Below are positions 11,301 through 26,300 of a stretch of DNA of 64,000 nucleotides, piece by piece. The notes beneath the pieces were generated by a model. The model was not told the DNA's origin, searched no databases, and saw nothing but the letters and a program-made list of their open reading frames with translations. The number at the start of each line of letters is the position of its first letter. Position 1 is the first letter of the stretch. The DNA comes from Psococerastis gibbosa. Taxonomy: Eukaryota > Arthropoda > Insecta > Psocodea > Psocidae. A program made the translations under genes and the position numbers. The stretch lies in assembly GCA_963971405.1 (NCBI GenBank), contig OZ020486.1:36169419-36233418 (forward strand), read 5' to 3'.

Positions 11301-14300
11301 ACAATAAATCACTGATATAACTTTAAACTTCACCCCTCTTCCATAAATAGTTCGCAAAGTTTATAAAAGCATCATTCGGGCTTGCTAGTGAATTTGCTTG
11401 CCTTACCAAACGGTTTATGCGGAAATGATGCTTCAGTCTCATTGCTTTGGCTATTCATCTTCCTCTTGCTAGGCCTGCTTCCTTTGGGAAGACTTGCCAC
11501 TCATTTCTGTGGTCCGAATGCTCTTCACGTATAGTGTACAGTATAGTAAGAACTTTTTATTTAAATTTCTCAAATTCAAGAAACGCACTAATAAGATTAA
11601 TAATAACTATAAATATTGCTTTGATTTTGTTGGATGATAACCCTGAAACCATTCCAATAACGGTGCTACAGTAGTTGAAGACAATTAACTAACATTCAGA
11701 AAATTTTAATTTTAATTTTGACATTGTATTCGTTAATTCGTAGAAAGTGCAACAGATCGACAATTTTAGCTAAATAAATATGTCCACTTGTGACTTTAAT
11801 GTATTTAATTTGGAATGGAACCCCCATAAGTTTTGTGTATACAAACACATGCAAAGTAGTTCTATCTGATTTGAAAATGCAGCATAGGAAATTTACAAGG
11901 GGAGGCGAGACTTGGGAAGACATTACGGGATATTCTAATGTGCATTTGCAAACTTTTCTGGGCGAACAGTAGTATGTAACCGGAGCTAACACCGTGGGCC
12001 AATTTTTGAACGGTGAAAAAAATGTCAAGATTCGCGCCTTCAAAAACTTCGCCCAAAAGCTCCGACTACATACTATATTACTATGTATCAAAGTGTCAAG
12101 GAGTATTTATACTACTTCTTCTACTCTCATTTATAGCTCTAATAATATAGGTATAATCATTATTTAATTTTTCACAAAAACGCATGGTGGGGTTGTCCGA
12201 TTTTCTCTTATCAGCCGATCTCCACCGCTCCCCAAAAGTTTCATTGTCCACTAATGTCATAAGTTCTACCTGTTGCACAAAAGTACAATGTTTTATCATA
12301 GAAGATAAGCTACTGACGAAACAGACTACAACTGTACAAAGTCAGGTGGCTATTAATCATATTAATCATTAAATGAGTCGTTTACACGCTGATACCGCAC
12401 CTCGGACTATGGGAATACGACCAGCCCCTCCTTGCATATTGGTCCGAATTCCTCCATATACTTACTTATGCAACCATGTTAGCACCCAAAAGACTCGTAA
12501 CTGTCATAAGTCATGCTTTCGCATGTTTCATTGGTAAGTTTTTCCCAGCTTGTCCATTGTCACTTGTAGCCGGCATAGGTTGAAATCGATAAGATATACC
12601 AGTTTGCCAATGGTCAAAAATGCATACGGAAACAATACAAATAATGTCCAAAATCCGTGAGGTTTTGGCAGTGGACTAAGACCCTGCATAGGTCTATAAA
12701 ATATTTCCTTCAAAACAGTTTTAAAATTATTTTTTAGGTAGGTATCAGTAGGAGCATGGCCGCGCCCAGGGGTGTGGTCCATGGGGTCCACCCCCCCCCC
12801 CAAATAAAGTTTTTTATTTAAACCTGTATGGTTTGATGAATTTATCCATTAATTCATGAATAAATTGCGTTTAAAATTTTTTGGACCCCCCCCCCCCCCC
12901 GAAATCAAAATCTGGGCACGGCCTTGTGTAGGAGGGGACCCTTTAGGACGAGCCTTTGCTGGGCCCCCTTTCACTATACTGTATATACTTAAGTATTTTT
13001 AACCATGACTCCAGATTCGAGATTCCAGATATAATTAGTGAAAAGTCGTAGTCTAGAATATAGGTCGGCAACCCATGGCTCGCGAGCCACATTTGGCGAT
13101 TTGGGCACTTGGCAATGGCGCTTTGGCAATGCTGTAATATTTTACCATTTTAAAAATAAGAAAGGAAAAAAATGATTAAAATAGTACCTACTAAAAAAAT
13201 AAAAAATATAATTTGCTATAAAATTTTTAAAAATGGCGCCAAAATATTTTCATCAATTTACTCTGAATTGAGCAATAATGAGTGGCTTGAAAAATTTTAC
13301 TTTATGGTTGATCTGACTGACCATCTCAATAAGCTTAATATTAAAATGCAAGGTGCAGGAAACAGTATCGCATTTCTATTTGAAGAGATCACTGCTTTTG
13401 AACAGAAATTAACGATTTTCGCATAGGATTTAGGAAAGAAAACATTTGTACACTTTTCAAGTCTAAAGTCATATTTAATAGAGAAAAAAAATTTGGACGT
13501 TGGTACAAAATATTTTATTGAGACAAGTGAATCTATGAAGAACGCATTTTTGAAAAGATTCAAGCAGTTCAGGCAAATTAAGAATACATTTTATTTTGTG
13601 ATACGCCGCCTTGACGCTGCCACTGAGGATCTCAACTTCGCCCCCCCCCCTTCAATATTGACGTTAGCTCATTTGAAATGCAACTTGCTGAATTGAAACA
13701 TAAGGAAATTTGGAGGGCCAAATGCGAAACTTTGGAAAAGGATTTGGAAAAATTAGAAAAAGAAAAATGTGAGCTGAGAACTGCCCATCAATGGACGGCT
13801 TTACGAAATCTCCAAAAGGAAGACGAGATTATTTTTAAAGCATGGTCAAGTCTTCCAGACTTGTATGGACAGCTGAAGAAATATGCTTTTGGCATACTTT
13901 GAATGTTCGGTTCCACAAATTTGCGCGAACAGTCATTTTCACAAATGAATATAATTAAAAACAAGATTAGGAGCAAGCTGAGCAATGCCCATTTGGAAGC
14001 TTCCATGTCCCTCAAATTGTCCACGTACAACCCAGATATTTCGGCGTTGTCAAATGAGATGCAGAGTCAAGTATCCCATTAGAGTGATTTTTTAAAAAAA
14101 GTATAGAAATATGTCTTTTTTGTATCAGCTTACCTGTTGTAACTATTGTATTAAAGGTAGATAGATAAAGCTCAAACTGTGGTAGCTAAAAAACCTTCCA
14201 ATTCGCAAGTTCATTCTGAAAATGTTTCTAAGGTAAGCCCCCCCCCCCCACTCGGAGTTTTAGATCCGTTGGCGCTTTGGAAAATACTCAGTTCAAAAAA

Positions 14301-17300
14301 TCGAGAATTTGGCTCACTTGCACCAAAAGGTTGCCGACCCCTGGTCTAGAACACCAATGACTGTGCGTGCACCACAGATAATAGATTTTCGTTACAATAG
14401 TTTCGTTTTCCGAACGCACCTAACGAGCTATGTGAAGGAAAAATTGAGTACCGTGTAGGAAAGCATGCGCCATAGAAGAAAAGAAGTGTGCATATCCATA
14501 AAATTGCAGAAACTCACAGTGGTACAGTTCTATAATACGTACGACTATGTAGGACAGCTGGCCACGTCTTTTTCAATAGCTGGTCATAGGAGACGTCACA
14601 GGCTGCACTAAAAATTTAAAAATATGTACATTTTGGAGAGGAAGCAAATGACCCATCTCTCCAAAGCAGAACTCTATATACCATTATGACAATAATTACA
14701 CATTTCGAAACGTACGATATGCCTCTTTGCAGTAACCAAAGACCGCTATCCGGGAACGCATCCTACTGTGTCATATACCGACCTCAAATCTAACGCTGTT
14801 CAAATGTCCGTAGAAAATTTGCCCCCAGAAACAATTTGGGGTGGAAATGTTCCAGAATTTGATAGAGTAATGGCTGTGGTGTACACGTCAGGAAGTTCTG
14901 GAACTCCTAAAGGTAAGCAATGATGTTTTAATTATTAATTATTTTGCCCCGGCAAGGTTCGAGTCCTATCGGATTGAGCTTTTTATTAATACCTTATTTC
15001 AGACCTTATGGCAAACACAGGCTGAACCTCTCTTTCAATTCCTGGTCATACCGTAAGTTGACTTCCAGCAGTGTTTATAGACAAATAGCAAAGCATGCAT
15101 GAACCTTCATTATATATCTACCACTTTCGCATAGAAAATGATTGCGGCCAATCAAACACCAATGCATGTCACCAGCCAAAAAAAAAGAAATAAACAGGGA
15201 TGTCGCTTGAACTCGCAATGGCAGCAAGATATAGCTTATGGATTTTTACACAAAAGAAGTCCATTACATGCATGAATGAATAAATGTTGCTATGTGTAGA
15301 CACTGTACTCAGTATGTGTATTCACTGTGTTGGTATAATAGGGAAAATGGGAAATAGAGAAATAGCTCAGCATGAGGGTACCTCCACCAACTACAGAAAT
15401 AGAAACTAACTTACCTCCTAAGTAGGCTATCTTTGCCTTTGGCTATTAACTTATGAGCATCTGCTGAAGTCCACCTCTTGGCACATGTTAATTTCATTTT
15501 CTTCTTGTTTTTTTTATTAATTTCAGTCGCAGAGCTCATTTTTGAAATTAAATAAAAATAAAAAGCAAAATTTAAAATCCTACCGACAACAAATATTCCC
15601 ACTTTATCCAACTCCTAGGAGTTGAATGTTGTGAAACACGTTTCCTTATGGCATCACTTTTCTAATCGAAAAACTGGAGCTCTATTTTTCCATTTTCCCT
15701 CAGTTTCCTACTTTCCCTTAGGGTAAACCCAACACAGTGAATAACCCTAATCGTCGATTTAAATGTATTTAAGGAGTGAGAGTTCTTCATCGCAACATCT
15801 TGACAAGAATCAAGTGGGAATTCGTTAATTTTCCGTATTCAGAGGATGAGCAAGTTGGGCTATTCAAGCAAAATCCAACTTTCCTAGATTGGGGTCCTGA
15901 GTTGTTGTGTCCCTTGATATCAGGAAAGTCACTCGTAATTCTGACGCCATTACAAGTTGCTGATGTAAATGAGTTTATCAATATTTGTGAAAAATTCAAG
16001 GTAGGTACCGATAGCCTACCGTTACGATACGTATAGGAGCACCATCATGGACGAATCCACAGCGGGGGGGGGGGGGGGGGTAAATGTAGTAAATCTAAAT
16101 AATTTATTAGACTCTAATTTAATCGATATCGATAATACATTTTTAATATTTAATTCCAGCAATAAGACAATTAGAGACAATTTATGTACCCCAGGCCACT
16201 AGCCCGTGTGCGGCTTAACGTTGGATACCTATCTATATAATTATGGGCCTAGACGACCAGGAGCAGAGTTGTTTTGTTTTAAACAGTTTGTTTAAAACAA
16301 GCTGTTTTAAACTAGTTTTACACAAAATGAAAAAAAAACAGATTGTTTAAAACAGACTGTTTTAAACTAGTTTTAAACTCGAATAAAAAACAGACGTGTT
16401 TAATTGAAATGAATGTTATAGTTAGATAAAGTTATATTCTTTGCGTCCAAAATCCAAGTGCTACTGCACTCAAAATGCGTAAAACCCCACTATTTCAGGC
16501 ATGTTTTTCAAAAAATTTCAACCGGGGGCCCGGCTATTTTCATCGCCAGTGAAATCTAAACGTTCCTACTATCAAAATGCGTACAATCCCACTATTACAA
16601 GCCGCATTTTATAGAAATTTCACCCGGAGGAGACCCCCGGGCCCCAGAGACGGACGCAGCGACCGGCACTGTGGGCAATTGCCCCCTCCCCTCGGGAAAG
16701 CAGTTATTTCTTTACGTCTGAAATCTAAGTGTTACTGCACTGAAAATGAATAAAACCCAACTATTTCAGGCATATTTTTAAAAAAATTTCACCCGGGGGA
16801 GACCCCCGGACTTCACTCGTTCGCAATTGTATTAATTGCCTGTAAAATCTCGAAGTTAATGCTATCAAAATGCGTAAAATCAAACTATTTCAGGTCTGTT
16901 TTCTCCCCCCCCCCCCCTTCAGGTCTCCCGAACCCTCTGGCTCCTACACAAAGGACACTAAGGCCATTAATTTAAACTGTATGTATGAGAACGGTTCATT
17001 GGTCATGGCTTCATGGACACGGCAAAATCAAACCACATGAGAATTTTTCTCTGAATAATCCAAATTATAGCTACATTCAGAAGCCCGTATTCTCTAACAT
17101 GATGCTTTACAGGGGCTATGAAATCCTGTCCCACTGCGGCAATGGAGATAGTACTGGACTTCCCACCCCTCCATGTTGCAGTGGAAACTGCAACCAAAAT
17201 GGCATTATTAGGAGTGGAAGGGCAATTGAGAGACTCAGCCTCTCTGACTACGTCTGACCACTGTCTGGATATGCCAGGCGATAGAATCCATTCTAAATAC

Positions 17301-20300
17301 TGTTTTAGGAGGGAATTCGAAACTATATTAGGGACAATGAAAGAATGCTGCGAATCAGTAGGAATTCTCAATAGTCACACAATCAAGTGGTTTACTGATG
17401 GCTCTAGGCTAGGAAGTACAAAACCAAGAACAGACCTTGGCGTCTTTGGTCCTGGGGTTAAATATCTGGAGTCTCTTGGGGAGACAACTATAGTCTTGCA
17501 GATTCTGCAATGAAGGTGCGGAGGACCTGATGCGATGCGATGCGATGCAATCGCACGAAGAAGAGCAGCATGCTCGGGAAGCTTGCAGTTACATGTAAAA
17601 GACCTACCACTTCTGAATCCCCTCAAGATCCTGGCTCTCCTGAGGGAGATAGGCCTCTCGAGAAAGTGATGTAGATACTTTGTTGCAGGGGGCACAACAG
17701 GCCAATAGGCTTAAGTGTACACAGGTAACACCTGTACCCCAATTAATACAATAAAAAAAAATGAGAACGGTTCTCCCCCCTTCGAAAACCTATCGTTACG
17801 CCACTGAGCATTGCTATTATAATCTTTCGTGAACTTGTCAGGACATTTTTATTTTTTGTTTTAATGAGAAGGGGTGAAGGGCGAGGCTACTGGAAGACTT
17901 ACAGATTTACTGGGTTTAAAAAAAAAAAAAAAATTATTAGTGGCTTAGCCCCCCCCCCCAGACTTTTTGAGATTTTCCGCCAATGTATAAGGGGAGGGGG
18001 TATAAAAAACTGGACCAGAAAACCCCCTGGCAACATCCAGAATCATAATCTGCAAACTTTTCTGAGTTGAAAACTATTTTCAGAATGCGGTCTGATATTT
18101 TGCATACTCAACTACCTATAGCGTCTGCACTATCTGCATTGTACAAGCCACGAGGCTGCCTCGTGGCTCGAACCTTACACTCTCTATATTTATTTTATTA
18201 TTATGTAATTATTTTTATGCCTGTTCACTCTTGAACAGAGGATGCCAGATTGTCAGGTCGAGCGAGTTCCAAAACTGCCAATTGGGGGTTATTGACTACA
18301 ATATACGTTATGCTATATATCAAAATGAAGAGGAACATTTCTTCATTACATTGCACTTAATGCAGAAAATGTTCAATGAGCTACTCCGATTGGCCCTTAA
18401 AAATTAAATGTACTTGCGCTTGCATATACTGTAGGCTGTGGCTGACGTGAAATTAACGCAAAATCACTTTATCAATGCTGCTGTCGCAAAATTAAAAAAA
18501 AAAACAGTTCAAAACTAGTTTTAAACAGAGTTTTAAACTAGTTTTAAACAGTAGATTCATTTTGTGTCTGTTTAATTGTTTTAAACAAAGAAAACAGTTT
18601 AAAACAATGAAAAACAGTTGTTTTGTTCAAAATTAAAAAAAAACTGGTTTTTTCCAACCCTGACCAGGAGTCGGCACAATCTGAGGACACTGCACTGCTG
18701 ACTCAAGGCGTCAGCAGCACAGCTGCAGGTGCATGAGAACGAGAGCAGTCAGTCGAGTCTTATACAGGTCTAGTCAGACCATCATACGCGCTTTTTAAAA
18801 ATATTGATTTCGCGCGGTTGAACTTAAGTATATATTCAAATACTATTTTAATTATACTATAAACTAAATACTTATATGCTATAAGCTAAATGTTTATGTT
18901 TATAATTAACTACAATAAAATAAAACGAATGGTTCAATATGAAGTCGTCATTTGCTTTCTCTGTTTGTTTTGCCCCACAACTACCCCTCCCCAAATGGGC
19001 TGGAACCGTCCCAGCACCCCTGCACCTAGTCTAGATATTAGGTCGGTTATCTTTTTTTATAAAGGTTAATCGCATACAAACAAGTTGATGAATGCATCCG
19101 ATCGACCTCATCATTCAGTCGCCTCTGTATAAGTTAGTAGGTACTTGTGTTGAGTTACGGCACGTCTCTGATCACATGGCGTGTAGAGTACAACCTCGCT
19201 ACCACCTGGACACCGAAGTCGATTTATTAAAATACTCGTATATTATTTAAGCCCCACATACATAAGCTGCGATTTCATATGGGTTATTAGTAGACTATAG
19301 TCTGTATTATTGTAAAATTCGAATAATTATTAAGTCAAGCTACCAAGAAGGTACCGTCGAAAGAGCTAATTTTAATTTACATAAACATATACTTTGGTTT
19401 AAGTAATAGACAGTGACTATAGTGTAGCTGGCAAACTTGAGCCCTAATCAAATGCAGGCCGAAATTCTGATACAAACTTATAGGACAAGTCTACCTGATT
19501 TTATTTTATTTTTATTACAGTTTGAAAGGATTATGATGGTGCCGACATACATGCAATCTCTTTTACACTGCCTTGAAAGGTCAACAAAGTTACATTCGAC
19601 AGATCAAGTAAGACACGAAATTTTATTGTTCTCATACGATATTTTATCCTCAAAGATTTTAAGAGGGTGCTGGCCGTAAACATTGGCCACCCCTGGAACA
19701 ACCCAAATTAGGTTGGTTTATAGTTTTTGCTTGAGTTATTAATATTTAAAGTTACAAAGATTTGGTCCACTCAATTGCTAGAGGACTATTTTATACACCC
19801 TGTTATAAGGTGTTTTTTACTTTTGTTGGTATAATTTTTTCATGAATTCGATAATTGACCAAAACTAAATAACTCGTCGTAGTACTATGCATGGAATAGT
19901 CCTCTATCAATTGAGACGATCAAACCTTCATAACGTATTAACTTTAAAAAAAATATACACAAACCAACCTGTACAGCCAGCATCCTCTTAATAGGCGAAG
20001 CTTGAGGCCCAATCGGAGCCGTCCCCTCTGGGGGGAATTTTTACGGTAATATATATGCCTCATAAGACTTAGTGTTGTGTTTAGTGCACTTCTCTGTCAA
20101 CCATGGGTTAGATCCAGAATTTGAAAAATCAGACATGAATAAATTACTCTCATAATTTTTAAATTATTCCAGGTGAAAATAAGGCGCATGCCAGATCTCA
20201 AAATATGTTTTTCAACATCAGAAACTTTACACGTCTGCCTTGCCCGAAAGTTTTACGAATATTTCCCAGAAGACGAAGTGACACTGTTCAATTTTTTTGG

Positions 20301-23300
20301 AGCAACTGAAATGACCAGTGACGTGCTCATGTACAAAGTGGAAGGCGTCAAGCTGCTAGATTCCAGCATTCCCATTGGTGGTATGCTTATAAGTTATAAC
20401 CCTGGGACATTGAAGTTGGACCACCTTGCATTTCAGCAGTGATAATTTTTTTTAATGTTATTTTTCATAATTCTCATCACATAAGAAAAAACTACATGTA
20501 TATGGGTAGATAGAGGCGTCATTAATCGAAATAAATAATGAACTATGTGCCTATACAATTTTTAAAATGACGGTTGAAGAGAACACTTAGAGGATAATGC
20601 CTAAGTTGGACAGATTACTTTTTATAAGTTTTATAAGTCTTATAGGAGTAAATTGGTTTGAACAGCTTACGATTTCTTTGTACACTTGTACCGTGGATCA
20701 ATTGCGGGGCAATCTATGCAAGCATTTGCCAGTTCTAATAAACCCCAAGTCTGGAGAATTTGCGCTTTTAATCATTGTTCTTACAGGGCAAGTATTTGAT
20801 AACACAATAGTATACCTCCTTGACGACAACCTGCGGCCTGTTCTTGACGGAGAAATGGGGGAACTGTGTGCATCTGGATTGAACATTTCAGGTGGCTATG
20901 TGGGGAAAAAGCGCGATCAACTCAAATTCATGGACAATCCGTTCTCCACAGATCCCGGTAACTATAAGGGGTGCTCTCATACCAGTGGTAAAATGGGAAA
21001 AGGAAAACACAAGTCAAAAATAATAAATATATAAACATAAAATACAATGGGAAATTTGTATACAGTAGGCTACCATTATTTCAAATTTTTTATATCGATG
21101 TATATTTTCTTTTTCACTTTGCCACAGGTGGGTGAGTACCTTAGGCTACGTTATGCTCCACGTTAGCGTTTAGATGGCTATTCCACTTGTCAATAATCCG
21201 TCATTTATGTTTCAATAATTTTGATGAGATTTTTTTACTCTATATAAAAACATCTCAATTATTGAAGCACAAATGACGAATTATTGACAAGTGGAATAGC
21301 CGCCATATGCAAGAATGAATTTAGGCATTTGCAGTATCTGTTGTGTTGAATAATGCCGCTTTAAAATGGAGCTTAGCGATCATGGAACGTGCATAAAAAA
21401 TTTGGGTGTTGAATCAATTAAAGACCAAAACAGCACAATTTTTAGTCTTAGGATAAAGTAAATTGAGTAGGATAGGTGCACAAAGAAAATAACTCACATT
21501 ACCGTAACTTGTCACTTGATGGCTAAATTCCGCATCTAGGCTTTCCTCAGAAAACAGTTCTTAAAGCCCTGAGAAGAAAATACAAAATAATTGTTTTCCT
21601 AGTTGTTGCATTCCTCAACATCACCTATTCCCCTAGTAGATATACGCATAGCATTTTACTAATAGGGGTATCGTATTCACTGCATTTCAATTTCCCTAAG
21701 GGAAAGTAGGAATAGAACTCCAGTTTTTATACGGTAGAATAATAATAAAATGTAATTCAAAACATCCCAACTACTTGGTTGGGTAAACTGAGCTTGGGAA
21801 ATCGAAAACGCCAAACGGCCATAGGCCTATTTGCTGTTGTTTTGCATTTGAATTTTGGTTTTTATTTTTATTTAATTTTTAAAAAAATGAGCTCTGCGAC
21901 AGAAATTAATTAAAAAAAAGAACCGGTCCGAGTTTACTCGAACATGCTTTCCAATTTATAAATTAGTAGATATAGACATGTGTAATTTCATAGGAAATAA
22001 TTTCCCTATGGTTAAATTTCAGACCCCTCGAGGGGGGGTCCACCTCAATTTATATTAAAAACCCCTTAAACCTGAATTGCATATTCTGGAACGAATAGAC
22101 CAATACATTGTAACAGCAGTAACAATGACACATGGCACGTAATGCATTGGAGCGGGAATTTTCCACAATTTCTCAAAAAAAAAAATTTTGCACAGAAGCA
22201 AATATTTTTTGGGAATGCAACCTGTCCGTTTTTGTTACCCTATTGAACACCTATAACATACCTGAAGGTAGAAATCATCGATAGAAAGGTTCCACAGAAA
22301 ATATATTTTTTAGTCATTTTTCATGAAAATTGAGTTATTTTTATTTTTTTACCCCCAAAAGCAAACTATCAAGCGGCAAGCGACCCCACACATTTTGTTA
22401 ATTTTGATAACGACTATAATATATGTGAATTTAAAAGAAATCGTTGGAGCCGTTTTTGAGAAATAAAATTTTTTAGAAGCTTTTTTTTGGAGTTTTTTGA
22501 GAATAAAAATTGAATTAGCCAAAAAATAAAAAAAAATTGTCTCGAGGTATGATTTTTGTGAACCTATATGCAAAATTTCATCAAAATCGACCGAGTAGTT
22601 TGCCCGGAAATCGATGAACATACAGACAGAGCGACAGACAGATTTTCGTAAAAACCACTTTTTTGGGTTCCTGGGACCTCAAAACGCGTAAATCCGTTGA
22701 AATCTCGGAATCGAAAATTTGGACCATCACAAAGCTTTCCTTATACTACGTATAAATTGGAAAGCAAAATCAATGGAAATATATGGCATAGCCTGAGCCT
22801 GAGCATATAGCCTACTATTGAAACTCATGGATACTAGTTGAAAATACATGTCTGCCATAGATCATTGCACGATTTACCGGACTGGAGACTACGCCAGGTA
22901 TGTGGGCGGGGCCGTTTATCACGAAGGGAGAAAGGATTCCTTGATCAAAATACGGGGACACCGTGTGGATATTTCGGAAGTAGACGCAGCTGTTGGAAAA
23001 GTGAAAGATGTTGATAAATTCTGCACGTTGTGTTACAAGGCTGGAGAACCTGAACAGGTACGGTGAGACATTTCTATCGGTTTTTGAATACATAAATAAA
23101 TATTTTTGTTTTGTTCCATTACTGCCAGCCAACCTAGCGGAGTTAGGGCTGTAAAGCCCTCTCTTATACACTCATCTAGGAAGGCCCGGGACAGCCTGCT
23201 TTAAATGCCCTCCGAAGCATGGCCAGAAAACCTTTTGGGCGAAAGTTGGAGTCTTGAATACATTTGAAGGCTCAGAATAATTATTATTGCTTTGACCCAA

Positions 23301-26300
23301 CCAAACCGATTAATGAGTATAGAAAATCATTTATCAGGACAAGTAAAGTGGTGGCACAGACTCCGACTTTCACCCGAAAGGTTGTTGTTATCGAGCCCCA
23401 CACTTCCCACATTTTCTGGCCATGCCTCGGAGAGAATGTTAAGCAGGCGGTCCCGGGGCCTTCCTAGTTGAGTGTATGAGAGGGCTTTATAGCCCTAACT
23501 CCACTGTTTGACGTAGTAGTAGTAGAAAAGTCAATATTTATTATTTATTTACTATCATGACATCATTTATTCATATTATAAGAGCAACTCTGTCCATCCT
23601 TCAGACAATCGAATATTGGAGGGAAATTCCACAACCCTTGGAATCGAATAAACGTGACTTAATCCATGATTATTAATTTAATATTAATACTTTCAGAGTC
23701 TCCTGGCATTCGTTACAACGAAACAGACATCAGTCGACGCTCAAGTTATCGAAGAGGAACTGGGGGAAGCGCTGCCATCTTATATGGTGCCTTCAGTCAT
23801 AATTGTGACAGATATTCCTGTATTAGTCAGCAACAAAGTAGACAGACAAAAACTTTTGAAACAACACCACGAAAATCGTATAAAAGGTACAAACTAAGAC
23901 TAGCTTTGAAATCGATTGGGAAAGCTTCATGGCAATAGTGTAATATTATTTAACAAAGTGCTAGTTGGACTGTGTTAATAGTCATTAAACCCAGGTCCCT
24001 AACAGTCATCGGTCAATTTCAATCGGGAGAACGATAGTTCGAGTCCTAAAGGTGATCGCATTTACTCAATCATTCAGTCCTCAAGACTAAGCCTGATGAT
24101 GGAAGTAGCACCCACTCCCGAAACGTCGCCCCCTCCCCTGACAATGGGTTCCACCCTAATTTTCCCATGACTGAAACCCCTGCCTCTCATGACTATTAAT
24201 GCAACAGGCAGTGTAAGTCGTACTTAACCTTTTTTAAATAGCTTTGAAATGGGCTATTGTAATACATCACATTTTGTTTTCTTGTTTTTTCCTAGAAGCT
24301 GACACTAAGAAGGATTTTGACTTTAGCGGGATACCGTCCGAGAATCATGAGAAAGCAAAAGCATTGTTCGAGACGTTGGTGACATGTCTAGGGGACAACT
24401 TAAAGGGGAATCTCAATGGCACAACAAACTTCTTCAAAATTGGTGGAAGCTCTCTCAATACCATCTTGACAGTCTCCAAACTGAGTGACATTGGATACAT
24501 TATCCGTAAGCACATAATTCAATCATTTTTTTTTGCATAGCTAAAATAGGTCCGTATTGTTATAATGATAAATTATGCATTGAAACTGTAACTGAAACTG
24601 AATTGAGACTTCCCGTTGATAAGGATCCACAACTGGCCGAATGGAACGAAAGAAACCTAACTAAGCGGAGGGTTATTGCTGTGATTTTTTTCAGCCATCG
24701 AAGACTTCATCAATGCAAGAAACCTATCGGAAATAATTTCCGCCATGCGAAAATTCAATGTTACGGAAGCCTTCAGTCTGTTTGACTTGGCGGAAATGCA
24801 CAATAGGACCGGTTATAACTATGAACCCGTAAAAGAAGAGCACAAAGGAGTCATTATTAAGTAGGTTCATTTTTTAAGACATTTTACTTTTAGAAATCAA
24901 GGACTACCATTGGATTCACACTGTAGACACTGTACAATCAGTTCAGTTCAGTTCTAAATGCATTGCGCTATTCATACAGTATATTGATTTAATGCTATGT
25001 TACAACTTAATACAAAATAATAATTGAGAATATTAACTAGAACTTTCACCGAGCGTTTTCTTTGTTTTTGTAAGGAAAGTTATTAATTAATTAATTAATT
25101 AAATCATAAAGCACATTAATAGAGCATGAGTACATGTGTCTGTGGTTCTAAAGTTTAAATAGCGCACTTTGGTGCACGCAGGTTCTTATAATCCGTACAT
25201 AACCGTCACATTAGCGTAATAATATAGGAAGGGATGAAAATAATAATTCAGAATAAGAAAATGAAATACTTTTAACTAAAACACGGTCAAAATGGTCTGA
25301 CAAAAGAAATACAACCTGGGGAGATCAAATAGTATTTTTAGCCAGCCTGCTGCTAATGAATACGAAATTCCAGAGCTTGGGGTAGCTTTAATCTTTCTAT
25401 GAATTTTCTAGGTTTGGAGCAAAGATTATGTCAAGTAAACTAGGCCAGGTTATTAATTTGGAATTAAGCACTTCACTCGTATTATCAAAAAAAAAAATTA
25501 AAAAATACATATCCAATCTAAATCATTTTTCTCCTTTCAGAATTATCAGTCAGGCATTCTCAAAAAAATCTGATCTAGAGAAGTACTTTCCAGAAGAAGA
25601 GGTTATTGTCGATGACTACGTCAACATTATCAACCTTTGGTGGGCCGTAATGCTAGAAGACAATATTTCGTAAGAGTATTACAATTACATATTTAAATAA
25701 TCCTAAGTTGTGCCACAATCTTTTCTTAATTAAATATGTAATGCAGTGGCCCCCTGAGAACAATCGCAGAATTTTATAGCGCCAGTGTGAAATTTATTAA
25801 CCAACAAAGGAAATTACCATGACAACAACTACAAATAGTTAAGAGCACCTAGATGAGCACGAAGAAGAGGTCTAAAGAATAAATAAATAAATTAAACACG
25901 ACATGAGTAAGCGAGGCGTGTGTTCCAAGGACAGCATAGATATCCCATATGCGCAGTTTGGTGCATTTTAGGCACAAAACAGCCCGGTGGCCTAAACTGA
26001 ATAAGGAAACCCAACAATAGCTTGGCGGTGGTTCAATTCAACCGTTTATGTTTAAGGAAAATGTAGTGGACGATGCTACGGCATGACAATGACCGTGGGT
26101 TCGAATCCCAACAAGTCCAGATTTTTTTAGATCCTCATTTCATGATTTTAGTTATAAACAGGTTGCCTCTTCAACCTTAGCATAGTGTCAGTATTATATA
26201 TCAGTATAGTATATCCCACAATAATATTATATTATATTATATGTATACAATATATTATATTGTATATAATGTAGTGGAGTACTACCATATTAATAATTGT

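Larger units (their letters stand above)
16264..18662. mobile_element. Non-autonomous hAT element with subterminal TTTTAAAC repeats
   Basis: The flanks are ACCAGGAG (16256-16263 and 18663-18670), an exact 8-bp duplication. The ends are CAGAGTTG and, reversed, CAGGGTTGG. Next to each end lie many copies of GTTTTAAAC-type palindromes, the usual layout of transposase-binding subterminal repeats in hAT elements. The interior carries GC-rich hairpin repeats and a LINE fragment but no hAT transposase. It lies in ebony-2 intron 4. Confidence 0.85.

Noticed and set aside
10014-11972. Two small genes encoding YLIWNGTPISFVYTNTC on opposite strands
   Set aside because: They are the two arms of one inverted-repeat transposon.
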